Notes: generated by a model not told the origin, from the sequence alone. A DNA stretch of 45,681 nucleotides from Desulfovibrio legallii (GCF_004309735.1 NZ_SIXC01000017.1:1-45681), one strand, 5' to 3'; positions 25,838-34,436 are shown, numbered from the stretch's first letter. Program-made: numbers and translations.

Positions 25838-26671
25838 TCAGGCCTGCGTCGTCAGGCCGAAGAAGCGGCGGGCGTTGTCGCCGCAGCGCCGCCAGAGCCG
25901 GGCGGGATCTTCGTCGCGCGCTGCGGCCAGGGCCTGGGCCGTGAAGACCGTAAAGGCAGGCTCGTTGCGTTGGCCGCGCCAGGGGTGGGGAGCAAGGTAG
26001 GGGGCGTCCGTTTCCAGCAGCAGGCGGTCGGCGGGAATGAAGGGCACGGCCTGGCGAAGATTCTCGTTGGCCTTGTAGGTGATGGGGCCGGGCACGGAAA
26101 TGTGCCAGCCGTTGTGCGTCAGGCGGCGGGCCAGGTCCGGCCCTTTGCCGAAGCAGTGCCAGAGCAGGGGGTAGCCGGCAAAACCGCGCGCCTCCAGCAG
26201 GGTCAGGGCTTCGTCTTCGGCGTCGCGGCAGTGGATGACCACGGGCAGATTGCGGGCGCGGGCCAGGTCCAGCTGGTCGGCAAAGGCCTGCAGCTGGATT
26301 TCGCGCGGGCAGTCCGGCCAGTGAAAGTCCAGGCCGATTTCGCCCACGGCCCGTAAGCGCGGTTCGGCGGCAAAAGCCGCGTCCATGGCCGCAAGGCAGG
26401 CCGGAGTGCAGCGCTGGCCTTCGCAGGGGTGGACGCCCAGTACAAAAAAAACTTCCGGGTGGGCGTCAAACAGGCCGCGCCCCGCGGCAAAGGCTTCCGG
26501 CCCCTGAAAGATATTGCCTATCTGGCTCAGGCCCACGGCCCTGGCGCGGGTCAGCACGGCTTCGCGGTCCTGGTCAAATTCTTCGCCGTCCAGATGGGCG
26601 TGGCTGTCCACGCCACCCAGGGGCAGGGCCAGAGTCAGGGGATCCACTCGGGTTACGGATTTTTTGGACAT
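25838..26671 (-). CDS. tatD: TatD family metal-dependent DNase/hydrolase
   Basis: 277 residues. The amidohydrolase-like barrel has the metal-binding DSHAHLD at the start, GVHPCEG, GEIGLDFHW, PVVIHCRDA and WHCFGKG in the middle, and LLLETDAPYLAPHP near the end, the standard TatD landmarks. Members hydrolyse DNA or act in nucleic acid turnover. GAGGTAGCC precedes the ATG at 26671. A longer upstream frame has no family similarity. It follows the GGDEF gene by 185 bases on the same strand. Confidence 0.93.
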   Translation of the reverse strand: MSKKSVTRVDPLTLALPLGGVDSHAHLDGEEFDQDREAVLTRARAVGLSQIGNIFQGPEAFAAGRGLFDAHPEVFFVLGVHPCEGQRCTPACLAAMDAAFAAEPRLRAVGEIGLDFHWPDCPREIQLQAFADQLDLARARNLPVVIHCRDAEDEALTLLEARGFAGYPLLWHCFGKGPDLARRLTHNGWHISVPGPITYKANENLRQAVPFIPADRLLLETDAPYLAPHPWRGQRNEPAFTVFTAQALAAARDEDPARLWRRCGDNARRFFGLTTQA

Positions 26672-26856
26672 GGCTACCTCGCAACCGATTTTTTTACCAA
26701 CAGCATGGCTGCAAGGCAAGTTTGTCCCTGCAGCGCGGCAGACTGTTTTGTCGCTGCGTTCAGACGACGTTACCCTGCAATGTCTTGGCGGCGTGTCGCA
26801 GGGGCCCGCCACAAGGGCGCAGGCCTTTTGCAAGGGGAAACCAACGGCAAACTGCG

Positions 26857-28056
26857 CTACTGCGCCGGTTTGTCTTCCGGAGAGCAAGGCCGCGCGGGGC
26901 TCTGGGGCGGGGCTTTCTTGCAGGCGTGTTTGCGGGCGTACATGCGGGCGTCGGCGCGGGTGAGGGTGGCGTGGAGGTTGGCGTCCTGTTCTGGGTCAAA
27001 GGCGGCCACGCCCCAGGCGAAACTCAGTGGAAAGCCGGCGATGGCCGTCCCCTGCGCTTTGGCCTCCATTGCCGTAATGGTCTGGAGTATGCTTTCAGGC
27101 GATACGCCGTGCAGGACAGTCACAAATTCGTCGCCGCCGATGCGGTAGGTCTGCCCCGCATCCTGAAACTGGCGCACCAGCAATCCCGCCAGGGTGCGGA
27201 TGGTGGCGTCGCCCGCCGCGTGGCCGCGCTGATCGTTGATGGTCTTGAGCAGATTGAGGTCGCAGCTCAGAAGCACAAGATTTTTTTCCGCACCCGTGTT
27301 GTGCAGGCGGCGCAGGTCCAGTTCAAAAGCATTGCGGTTGTAAACGCCGGTGAGCAGGTCCGTATAGGCCAGTCGGCGATAGAGGGGCACGGCCAGTCGA
27401 CGCAGCAACCAGCCCGTGAGCAGCGCAATGCCCAGGGCAATGACGCCCGTGGTCACCAGACTGTAGGAAAAAGACCGCCGGATGTCGGTGGCGAAGCCGT
27501 CCAGGTCGTATTCTATGACCAGGGCCCCCACCACGCCCCTGTCATCAGCTATGGGCGCGCAGGCCGGGATGATTTTGCCCCAGGAGGTCTGCAGCACGGC
27601 CCCTTCGCAGACCGTCTGCCCGTCCAGACAGCGCCGCACCATGGGGAGCACCTCAGATTCCAGCAGGTCGCCGGGATAGCGAAAGTCTGCGGCGTCGAGG
27701 GGGAGCCCGTCTACTACATAGGTGACCTGGCCCGCGGCGTTGCGGCTGGCCGTGTACAGGTAACGCACGGCCGTAAGGTGACGGGTGTTGGCCAGCATTC
27801 TGTGCACGCTGCGGTAGAGGGGGCCGTGTGCGTCTTCACGGCTGCGGATGCAGGTAAGGCTGGCGGGCGGAATGCGTTGGCCCAGCAGGCTGAAGACGGC
27901 GTCGGAACGGTTGACCAGGGTGGCGGTCATAACGCGGCTGAGCGTCTGTTGGAAGATGGCGTAGGTACTCAGGCCCGTGCCCAGAATGGCCACCAGCACT
28001 ACGAGCAGGATTTTGCGCTCCGTGCTGGAAAAAGGAGAAGGGGCGGTGTGCTGCAT
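26857..28056 (-). CDS. Membrane-bound diguanylate cyclase (GGDEF)
   Basis: 399 residues. TM1 about 15-37, a periplasmic sensor region about 38-198 with three Cys, TM2 about 199-218, and a GGDEF domain about 230-375. The active site is intact: YTDLLTGVYNRNAF, the metal-site SCDLNLLKTIND, and YRIGGDEF (GGDEF 307-311). The residues before it (RQFQ) do not give the RxxD inhibitory site, so it may escape product inhibition. It makes cyclic di-GMP from two GTP. There is no EAL domain. It has a weak start context at 28056. Confidence 0.9.
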   Translation of the reverse strand: MQHTAPSPFSSTERKILLVVLVAILGTGLSTYAIFQQTLSRVMTATLVNRSDAVFSLLGQRIPPASLTCIRSREDAHGPLYRSVHRMLANTRHLTAVRYLYTASRNAAGQVTYVVDGLPLDAADFRYPGDLLESEVLPMVRRCLDGQTVCEGAVLQTSWGKIIPACAPIADDRGVVGALVIEYDLDGFATDIRRSFSYSLVTTGVIALGIALLTGWLLRRLAVPLYRRLAYTDLLTGVYNRNAFELDLRRLHNTGAEKNLVLLSCDLNLLKTINDQRGHAAGDATIRTLAGLLVRQFQDAGQTYRIGGDEFVTVLHGVSPESILQTITAMEAKAQGTAIAGFPLSFAWGVAAFDPEQDANLHATLTRADARMYARKHACKKAPPQSPARPCSPEDKPAQ

Positions 28057-28186
28057 AGGCGGTCCAGACAGGTCGTCCGACGCCTTTTTTGTTAAAGGCG
28101 GACGGATTATGCTATGCCGCAACACGCAAAAGGGCAAGCCGGTAGCCTCCCGGCCGTCTGGCGTCCCGTTGCCCGGCGGCGCGGGT

Positions 28187-29134
28187 TCAGGCCCGATGGC
28201 AGCGCACGCGCCAGCCTGGGGCCAGGGTTTTCCATTGTGGGAGGCTTTCGCGGCACAGGGGCCGCGCCTCAGGACAGCGGGGGTGGAAGGGGCAGCCCGA
28301 CGGCGGGGCCAGAGGACTCGGCAGTTCGCCTTCCAGCGGGCGGCCGTTGCGGCCCGGCATGGCCGCCGCCAGAGCGCGGCTGTAAGGGTGGGCCGCGTCT
28401 GTCAGCAGGGTGCGGGCGGGGGCCTCTTCCACCACCAGGCCCAGATACATGACGGCCACACGGGTGCACAGAAAATCCACTACGGCAAGGTCGTGCGAAA
28501 TAAACAGGTAGGCTGGGCCGAAGCGCTCCCGCACGTCGCAGAGCAGATTGAGCACCTGGGCCTGCACTGAGGCGTCCAGCGCGGAAACGGGCTCATCGCA
28601 GACCACGGCCAAGGGCTCCGTGACCAGGGCGCGGGCCACGGCCACCCGCTGGCGCTGCCCGCCGGAAAACTGGTGCGGATACCGGCCGCCCGCGCCTTCC
28701 AGCCCGACCGTAGCCAGCATGGCTGCAGCCCTGGCGTGGCGTTCCGCCCTGGGCACGCCCTGGGCGGCCAGGGGCTCGGACACTGAAGCCAGTACGGTCA
28801 AACGGGGATTGAGGGAGGAAAACGGATCCTGAAAAACCATCTGGATGCGCCCGGCGGCCCAGCTGGCTGCGCCCGCCGGCGGCAAGGGACGGCCCTCAAG
28901 CAGCACGCGCCCTGTGGTGGGCGGCAACAGGCCGCAGGCCAGCCGCCCCAAGGTGGATTTGCCGCAGCCCGATTCGCCCACCAGCCCCAGGCTTTCCCCC
29001 GGAGCCAAATCCAGACTTACGTCATTGACGGCCAGCAGGCTGCCCCGCGCGGCCCACAAGCCCCGGCGTACGGCAAACCGGCGGGTCACCCCCTCCAGTC
29101 GCAGCAGGGGGGCGCTGACTGCCGCAGGGCTCAC
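28187..29134 (-). CDS. Oligopeptide/dipeptide-type ABC transporter ATPase (DppF-like)
   Basis: 315 residues. Walker A GESGCGKST (54-62), the Q-loop region, signature FSGGQRQR, Walker B VVCDEPVSALD, and the C-terminal oligopeptide motif CPFHPRCPEARPLC, with three Cys that are typical of DppF/OppF/NikE-type ATPases. It would energise import of peptides, nickel or similar. No permease, partner ATPase or binding protein lies in the window, so it is an orphan here. It starts with GTG, overlapping the cobT stop (GTGA), so its translation is probably coupled to cobT. Confidence 0.9.
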   Translation of the reverse strand: MSPAAVSAPLLRLEGVTRRFAVRRGLWAARGSLLAVNDVSLDLAPGESLGLVGESGCGKSTLGRLACGLLPPTTGRVLLEGRPLPPAGAASWAAGRIQMVFQDPFSSLNPRLTVLASVSEPLAAQGVPRAERHARAAAMLATVGLEGAGGRYPHQFSGGQRQRVAVARALVTEPLAVVCDEPVSALDASVQAQVLNLLCDVRERFGPAYLFISHDLAVVDFLCTRVAVMYLGLVVEEAPARTLLTDAAHPYSRALAAAMPGRNGRPLEGELPSPLAPPSGCPFHPRCPEARPLCRESLPQWKTLAPGWRVRCHRA

Positions 29135-30231
29135 GGCAGTTTCTCCGCCACACCGGCTTCGTCAAAGGTGGCCATGTCGTTGAAGACGGCGGCGGCGCAA
29201 CGCAGCAGGTTGTAGGCCACGGCTCCGCCTGTGCCTTCGCCCAGGCGCATGTCCAGCCGCAGTAGGGGCGCGGGCAGCAGATCCGCCAGGGCTGCCGTCA
29301 TGCGGGCGTGCCCCGGCTCTGCCGAAGCGTGCGAAAGAAAAACCGCCGGCGCGGCCTCCGGCGCTATGCGCAGGGCTGCCACGCAGGCCGCCGTGCAGAT
29401 GAAGCCGTCCACCAGCACGGGCAGGCGCTCCGCTGCCGCACCCAACAGCAGTCCGGCCATAAGCGTGAGTTCAAAGCCGCCCAGGGCCGCCAAGGCGTCT
29501 ACAGCGTCGCCTTCGTCCAGCAGCCCGGCATTGGCCGTGAGGGCCTGGTGCAGCACGGTCGCCTTGTGGTGCACCATTGCGGGGTCGGCCCCCGCGCCTG
29601 GCCCGGCCATGGCTTCCGGCGACAGGTGCAGCAGGGCGCAGGTCAGGGCTGCGCCCGCCGTGGAATTGGCTATACCCATCTCGCCCAGACCCAGGCAGCG
29701 GTAGCCCCGGGCCGCCAGTTCGCGGGCCAGGGTCACGCCCCGGCGCAGGCCCTCCAGGCAGGTCTTCCGGCTCATGGCCGGCCCCCGGCTCATGTCCGCA
29801 GTGCCGTCGCCCAGGCGGCGGTCCAGCAGCAGGGGGTGGGGGGCAAAGGGCCCGCCGGCGCAGCCCGCGTCCACCACGTAAAGGTCCATGCCGGAGGCCG
29901 CGCACAGGGCATTGACCGCGGCCCCGCCACGCAGAAAATTGTGGACCATCTGCCGGGTCACGTCCTGCGGAAAAGGCGAAACTTTCTGGGCCGCCACGCC
30001 GTGGTCTCCGGCTACGGTGAGCATGACCGCCGGGGCAACGCGCAAGGGCCGTTCGCCCCGCAGAGCATAGAGGCGACGGGCCAGTTCCTCCAGTCGGCCC
30101 AGGCTGCCCTGGGGCTTGGTGAGGGAATCCAGCCGGGCCTGCGCTTCGCGGCTGCGGGCTTCCAGCAACAGGGGGGCGTCTGCGGGCAGAGGCAGGCCGG
30201 GGTCGATGGTTTGGAGCAGTGCGGTAGTCAT
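29131..30231 (-). CDS. cobT: Nicotinate-nucleotide:dimethylbenzimidazole phosphoribosyltransferase CobT
   Basis: 366 residues, normal length. It makes alpha-ribazole phosphate for the lower ligand of cobalamin. Landmarks are DSLTKPQGSLGRLEELA near the start, TVAGDHGVAAQKVSPFPQ, GEMGIANSTAGAAL, and the catalytic-Glu region RLGEGTGGAVA near the C-terminus. It is overlapped at its end by an ABC ATPase gene. No cobalamin riboswitch is visible upstream and no other cob gene lies in the window. The frame continues far upstream antisense to the protease gene, which is rejected. Confidence 0.95.
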   Translation of the reverse strand: MTTALLQTIDPGLPLPADAPLLLEARSREAQARLDSLTKPQGSLGRLEELARRLYALRGERPLRVAPAVMLTVAGDHGVAAQKVSPFPQDVTRQMVHNFLRGGAAVNALCAASGMDLYVVDAGCAGGPFAPHPLLLDRRLGDGTADMSRGPAMSRKTCLEGLRRGVTLARELAARGYRCLGLGEMGIANSTAGAALTCALLHLSPEAMAGPGAGADPAMVHHKATVLHQALTANAGLLDEGDAVDALAALGGFELTLMAGLLLGAAAERLPVLVDGFICTAACVAALRIAPEAAPAVFLSHASAEPGHARMTAALADLLPAPLLRLDMRLGEGTGGAVAYNLLRCAAAVFNDMATFDEAGVAEKLP

Positions 30232-30450
30232 GGAGTTTTGTGTAGCCTCTCGCCGGGCGGGGCGCAAGAGGCATGCGGCAGCGGCGGCATCGGGCGGGAC
30301 GCATGGCCGCGTTGACTGCCGCAGACCGTCGACGTGGACCGCCGTTTTTCGGGACGGCGGCAGATTGCTCCGCCCGCAGCCCTTTACGCGGGCGCGCGGG
30401 GTGCTTATGTACAAAGCGGCACCAATCCATGCCGTCAAGGACAGAGCGAC

Positions 30451-31845
30451 ATGATCCGACCCCGTGTTTTTCCCGCTTTTTTTGTTATTTCCCACGCGCT
30501 GCGGTGGCGGGTTTTGCCGCTGCTGGCGGCGCTTTTCTGCTGTCTGGCATCCTTGCCGGCAGCGGCGGCCCCGGCCCCCGGCAGCCCGCGGCTCACGCCT
30601 GTGGTGCGGGTGGTGCAGGCCGTGGCCCCGGCCGTGGTCAACATCACCAGCACCCATGTGGTAGAAGGTCAGCGCCTTTCGCCTCTGGAACAGTTTTTCG
30701 GCTTCGGCATTTCCGGTCTGCCGGGTTTTGAAGATTTTGGCGGCGCGCCCCGGCGGCAGAAGCGGGTGAGCCTCGGCTCTGGGGTCATTGTGGACGGCGT
30801 CAAGGGGCTGGTGCTGACCAATGCCCATGTTATCGCCGGCGGAGACGAGATCATGGTCCACCTGCTGGACGGGCGGGAATTTCCCGCCAGGGTGCGGGGG
30901 GCGGACTCCGACTTCGACATCGCTGTATTGGAACTGACCGGTGCGCGCGACCTGCCCGCTGTGCGGCTGGGCGATTCCGACGATATTCTGCCCGGCGAAA
31001 CTGTGGTGGCCATCGGCAATCCCTTTGGCTTTAACCATACAGTGACCACAGGCGTGGTTTCGGCCCTGGGGCGCACCATCCGCAGCAAAAACGGCGCCTT
31101 TACGGATCTGATCCAGACCGACGCGGCCATCAACCCCGGCAACAGCGGCGGCCCTCTGCTCAACCTGGAAGGGGTGCTCATCGGCATTAACACGGCGGTG
31201 GACGCCAGGGCCGAGGGCATTGGCTTCGCCATCCCCAGCAACAAGGCCCGGCGCGTCATGACGGACTTGCTGGGCCGGGGCCGGGTGGCCCCGCTCTGGC
31301 TGGGACTGGAGCTGCAGGATGTGGACAGCCGCGTGGCCATGGCCCTGGGCCTGCGCGAGGCCCGCGGCGTGCTGCTTACCCGCGTGTTCGCCGGTACGCC
31401 GGCGGCAGGGGCGGGTCTGGCGGCCGGCGACATCCTGGAAAGCATCAACGGCTCCCCCGTGCGCGACCGCCGCGACTATGCGGATATTCTGCGCAACCAG
31501 ACGGCGGGTACGCCTTTGCGTCTGCAGTTGCGGCGCGAGGGCGCTGTCCTGCAACGTTCGCTGACGCCGGCGCCTTTCAGCGACGCTGCGGCCCGTGCCC
31601 TGATGGAACGGCGCTGGGGCTTCGAGGCCGCCCAGAACGGCCGGCAGGTGCAGGTGAGTCGGGTGCGGCGGGACGGGCCGGCCGCCTTTTTGCGCCAGGG
31701 CGACGTGATTGCCGCCGTGGGCGGCGCGGCCGTGCGCAGTCTGGATGACCTGCTGCAGGCTTTCCGGCGGGAGCGCATGGCCGGTCAGGTACTTTTGCAG
31801 GTGGCGCGCGGCGGCAAGGGCTATTACGCGCGCCTGACGCCCTAG
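30451..31845 (+). CDS. degP: HtrA/DegP-type periplasmic serine protease with two PDZ domains
   Basis: 464 residues. A long N-terminal signal sequence (hydrophobic part about 21-38, cleavage after AAAA around 40) is followed by a trypsin-like domain with the triad His126 (TNAHVI), Asp156 (DSDFDIAVL) and Ser232 (NPGNSGGPL). PDZ1 lies at about 270-360 and PDZ2 at about 375-462. It degrades or refolds damaged envelope proteins. Whether it is DegP, DegQ or DegS cannot be decided by eye, but two PDZ domains exclude DegS. AAGGA is upstream of the ATG. It is divergent from cobT with 219 bases between. Confidence 0.93.
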   Translation: MIRPRVFPAFFVISHALRWRVLPLLAALFCCLASLPAAAAPAPGSPRLTPVVRVVQAVAPAVVNITSTHVVEGQRLSPLEQFFGFGISGLPGFEDFGGAPRRQKRVSLGSGVIVDGVKGLVLTNAHVIAGGDEIMVHLLDGREFPARVRGADSDFDIAVLELTGARDLPAVRLGDSDDILPGETVVAIGNPFGFNHTVTTGVVSALGRTIRSKNGAFTDLIQTDAAINPGNSGGPLLNLEGVLIGINTAVDARAEGIGFAIPSNKARRVMTDLLGRGRVAPLWLGLELQDVDSRVAMALGLREARGVLLTRVFAGTPAAGAGLAAGDILESINGSPVRDRRDYADILRNQTAGTPLRLQLRREGAVLQRSLTPAPFSDAAARALMERRWGFEAAQNGRQVQVSRVRRDGPAAFLRQGDVIAAVGGAAVRSLDDLLQAFRRERMAGQVLLQVARGGKGYYARLTP

Positions 31846-32130
31846 CTGACGGAAAGCTCCCGGCCAGGGCTGTCGTCCCCGCCCGCAGCGGCAGGCCAAC
31901 CGGCCCTGGCTGTTATCCGGAGCGGACCGGTGCCTGAAGGCTGTCCGCCTCAGCTTCAGCGGTGGAGCAGACCCCTGTGTGGCGTCGGTTTGTGAAAAAG
32001 TGTGATTTCCCCCTTGCGAAAATCATTTGAAATTTCAGAATGTTTTAGTCCTGCCACTGGCCGGGGGGATGGTCCCCCCGGCTGCAGGGCCTTGGTCCAC
32101 GCCGGTTTTACGGCGGTTCGGGTGCGGCAC
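31846..32130. other. Intergenic region with strong hairpins
   Basis: Downstream of the HtrA gene: a GCCAGGGC/GCCCTGGC stem (31863-31910) with a long loop, an AT-rich stretch at about 31992-32045, and a perfect 10-bp hairpin GCCGGGGGGA-TGG-TCCCCCCGGC (32060-32082). No U-run follows, so termination is uncertain. No gene is supported. Confidence 0.5.
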
Positions 32131-32159
32131 TTGACAGGGTGGGGGGCTAAAGCTATCCA
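32131..32159 (+). promoter_or_regulatory. Promoter of the ferredoxin gene
   Basis: TTGACA (32131-32136), 17 bases, TATCCA (32154-32159). It is about 66 bases before the ferredoxin start and followed by GGGAGG as ribosome binding site. Confidence 0.7.
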
Positions 32160-32224
32160 ATGCACAAGCGGATTTTGGCCGCTGTACTACATGGGCAGAA
32201 ATACTGCCAACTTGGGAGGATATC

Positions 32225-32413
32225 ATGGGCTATAATGTGAATGTTGATGCGGAAAAGTGCGTGGGCTGTGGCGAGTGTGTGGACGTGTGCCCCGTGGAAG
32301 TTTACGAGATTAAGGACGGCAAGTCCGAACCCGTGAACGCCGAAGAGTGCCTGGGCTGTGAATCCTGTGTGGAAGTGTGCGAGGCCAGCGCCATCACTGT
32401 TGAGGAAAACTAG
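32225..32413 (+). CDS. 2[4Fe-4S] ferredoxin
   Basis: 62 residues with two CxxCxxCxxxC motifs: Cys12, 15, 18, 22 (the last before Pro) and Cys42, 45, 48, 52. Each holds a [4Fe-4S] cluster. The protein is very acidic, as electron-carrier ferredoxins of sulfate reducers are, and would carry low-potential electrons, for example from pyruvate oxidoreductase. GGGAGG is well placed before the ATG. Its stop codon TAG is the first triplet of a repeat fragment (32411-32436). The nearest downstream gene encodes a Cys-cluster protein, 285 bases away. Confidence 0.96.
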   Translation: MGYNVNVDAEKCVGCGECVDVCPVEVYEIKDGKSEPVNAEECLGCESCVEVCEASAITVEEN

Positions 32414-32436
32414 AGCATTGTACCCCTGAAGTGCTC
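32411..32436 (-). repeat. Solo end of the structured TA-ended repeat
   Basis: 21 of 26 bases match the reverse complement of the right end of the repeat at 34671-34797 (TAGAGCATT then a diverged middle, then TGAA-TGCTC). The fragment starts exactly at the ferredoxin stop codon and forms a short hairpin GAGCA/TGCTC. Confidence 0.65.
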
Positions 32437-32698
32437 TGGCGGCTGCGAAAGCGGACGCCCGCCGCAAAGGCGCAGCCTGGCTGCGTGATGGGCCTTGGGC
32501 GTGGATTTTTGGCGCACCTTTGAAAACGCCTGTTTTTGAAGACGCCCCGCTTTTGAGTCCCCTGACGGTGGAAGCGGCGGCCGCGCTTTGGGCGCGACCG
32601 TCTGCGGCACGGGGCGCAAACCCCGCCATCCATTTCGTTGAAGTGCCGCCCGGCGCGCGCGTCTGGCGGCATTTCCCTACTTTTGCTACAGGAACGCC
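32437..32698. other. Intergenic region between the ferredoxin and YkgJ-type genes
   Basis: GC-rich with no clear promoter. A 60-codon frame (32520-32702) crosses it but has no ribosome binding site or recognisable domain, and it overlaps the next start, so I do not call it a gene. Confidence 0.4.
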
Positions 32699-33370
32699 AT
32701 GATCCCCGACCTGAGCGCCATTTTTGCCCGCTACGAGGCCCTGCGCCACGAGGCCGACAGCCTCTTTGCGCGGGTGCGCGACCAGTACCCCCAATGCGTC
32801 GCCTGCAAGGAGGGCTGCAGCGATTGCTGTCACGCCCTGTTTGACCTTTCTCTGGTGGAGGCCATGTACATCAACCAGGCCTTTGCGGAGCACTTCCCCT
32901 ACGGGCCGGAGCGTTCGGCCGTGCTGCAACGCGCCGCCGACCTGGACCGACAGGCCACGCGTCTCAAGCGCGACCTCTACCGGGCCGAAAAGGACGGTGA
33001 AGACCCCGGCGTCATTATGGAGCGCGCCGCCCAGATCAAACTGCGCTGCCCTTTGCTGGGGCAGGACGACCGTTGCCTGCTTTACGCGGCGCGGCCCATT
33101 ACCTGCAGGGTTTACGGCGTGCCTACGGCCATCGCCGGTCAGGGGCATGTGTGCGGCTTTTCGGCCTTTGCCGCCGGTAAGGCCTATCCTACCATACATC
33201 TGGACAAAATCCAGAACCGGCTGGAAGACCTGAGCCTGGAACTGGCCCAGACCGTGCAGACCCGGTTTACCGAGCTGCACGAAGTCTATGTGCCCCTGTC
33301 CATGGCCCTGCTCACCCGCTACGACGAAGCCTACCTGGGCATCGGCCCGGCCCGGCCGGAACAGGAGTGA
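32699..33370 (+). CDS. YkgJ-type Cys-cluster protein
   Basis: 223 residues. The zinc- or iron-binding cluster C-x2-C-x3-C-x2-C-C is at residues 33-44 (CVACKEGCSDCC), followed later by Cys117, Cys126, Cys136 and Cys152 in KLRCPLL, DRCLLY, PITCRVYG and HVCGF. This is the pattern of the YkgJ family, whose function is not established. It is soluble with no signal peptide. It is followed by an unknown gene and a TPR gene on the same strand, and preceded by a ferredoxin gene. Confidence 0.85.
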   Translation: MIPDLSAIFARYEALRHEADSLFARVRDQYPQCVACKEGCSDCCHALFDLSLVEAMYINQAFAEHFPYGPERSAVLQRAADLDRQATRLKRDLYRAEKDGEDPGVIMERAAQIKLRCPLLGQDDRCLLYAARPITCRVYGVPTAIAGQGHVCGFSAFAAGKAYPTIHLDKIQNRLEDLSLELAQTVQTRFTELHEVYVPLSMALLTRYDEAYLGIGPARPEQE

Positions 33371-33414
33371 GCGCGCGGTCCGCGCCGGCGCGGGCCAGAC
33401 CTCAAGGAGTCGGC

Positions 33415-33807
33415 ATGTTCGGCAATATTCCCGCAACGGTTTTTCGTGACGGCACACCGCAACGGCTCACGCCCGAAGAGGAAGGGCTCAAGCGCGAAAT
33501 CTACGAAAAAATGCAGCCGCGCCGGCGCAAGTTTGTGGACCGCATCGGCTATGACAACTGGGATCCGTTCCAGAAGCCTAACGACCCGCTGGACCTGCGC
33601 ACGGACGCAACTCGGCGCACCACCCAGCAACTGGTCAACGAATTTTTGCACTACGCTTCCAGCAAGGGGACCGTGGGCAAGGACTACGCCAAAGGTGCTA
33701 CGGAATGTGCCCTGGGCGTCATCAACAAAGACGAAAAATACCTGGGCATCTTTGAATTCTGCCTGTGGTACAACGAGCTTTTGAAAAAAGAGGGGCACCG
33801 GCTATGA
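33415..33807 (+). CDS. Conserved-looking protein of unknown function
   Basis: 130 residues, charged, no membrane helix, no motif that I recognise. It starts MFGNIPATVFRDG, with AAGGAG just upstream, which also rejects a longer frame. The N-terminal half is rich in Arg, Lys and Glu; the C-terminal half ends EFCLWYNELLKKEGHRL. Its stop overlaps the start of the TPR gene (ATGA), so the two are translationally coupled and the products probably work together. The gap from the YkgJ-type gene is 44 bases. Confidence 0.8.
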   Translation: MFGNIPATVFRDGTPQRLTPEEEGLKREIYEKMQPRRRKFVDRIGYDNWDPFQKPNDPLDLRTDATRRTTQQLVNEFLHYASSKGTVGKDYAKGATECALGVINKDEKYLGIFEFCLWYNELLKKEGHRL

Positions 33808-34436
33808 AAGCGCGTTACGACGACCTGGACGAATATATTGCGGACCTCAAGGCGGAAATCGCCCAAAATGAGCAGTGCGCTACCCACTACTACAATCTGG
33901 GCCTGGCCCTGCTGACCAAGCGCGACTTTGTGGCCGCCGAGGAATCTTTCCTCAATGCCGTGCGCAATTCGCCGCATCTGGCCGAAGCCTATGTGCAGCT
34001 GGGCGGCATCTGCCTGGAACGCGGCGACCTGGACGGCTGCCTGCGCTACAATGAAGAGGCCGCCAACTGCCGCGCCAAATTCCCCGTGCCCTGGAGCAAT
34101 ATCGCCTTCGTCCACCTGCAGCGCGGCGAACCGGGCAAGGCCGTCACCGCCCTTAAAAAGGCCCTCAAGTGGGATCCCGACTTTGTTCAGGCCCAAAACG
34201 CCTTGGCTACTGCCTATTACATGCAGGGCGAATTCAAGGCCGCCGAAGAGCAGTGCCGCAAAATTATTGAAACCCACCCCGGCTTTGCCCCGGCCTGGAA
34301 TAACCTGGCCCTGGCCCTCTTTGACCTGGGTGACGCCGTTGGCGCGGCCGAAGCCGCCCGCAAGGCCGTCGAGCTGGGCTTCGACGTGCCCCAGGGCTTC
34401 AAAGAAGAGCTGCGTACCGCCGGGCAGGAAGTGTAG
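33804..34436 (+). CDS. TPR-repeat protein coupled to the unknown gene
   Basis: 210 residues. At least four tetratricopeptide repeats, for example HYYNLGLALLTKRDFVAAEE, AYVQLGGICLERGDLDGCL, ALATAYYMQGEFKAAEEQC and AWNNLALALFDLGDAVGAAEAA. The N-terminal 25 residues are acidic (YDDLDEYIADLKAE). No signal peptide or membrane helix, so probably a cytoplasmic scaffold. The start at 33804 overlaps the preceding stop by four bases. Partners are unknown; coupling suggests the 130-residue protein. Confidence 0.88.
   Translation: MKARYDDLDEYIADLKAEIAQNEQCATHYYNLGLALLTKRDFVAAEESFLNAVRNSPHLAEAYVQLGGICLERGDLDGCLRYNEEAANCRAKFPVPWSNIAFVHLQRGEPGKAVTALKKALKWDPDFVQAQNALATAYYMQGEFKAAEEQCRKIIETHPGFAPAWNNLALALFDLGDAVGAAEAARKAVELGFDVPQGFKEELRTAGQEV

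Noticed and set aside
30232..30450. Cobalamin riboswitch upstream of cobT
   Set aside because: The 219-base divergent region shows no B12-box-like core; only an ordinary GC-rich stem (CCGCCGT/ACGGCGG) was seen.
30232..31899. Long upstream extension of the cobT frame antisense to the HtrA gene
   Set aside because: It is the complement of a gene with a clear protease domain; the extension is His/Gln/Arg-rich shadow coding.
32520..32702. 60-codon frame between the ferredoxin and YkgJ-type genes
   Set aside because: No ribosome binding site, no recognisable domain, and it overlaps the next gene start.
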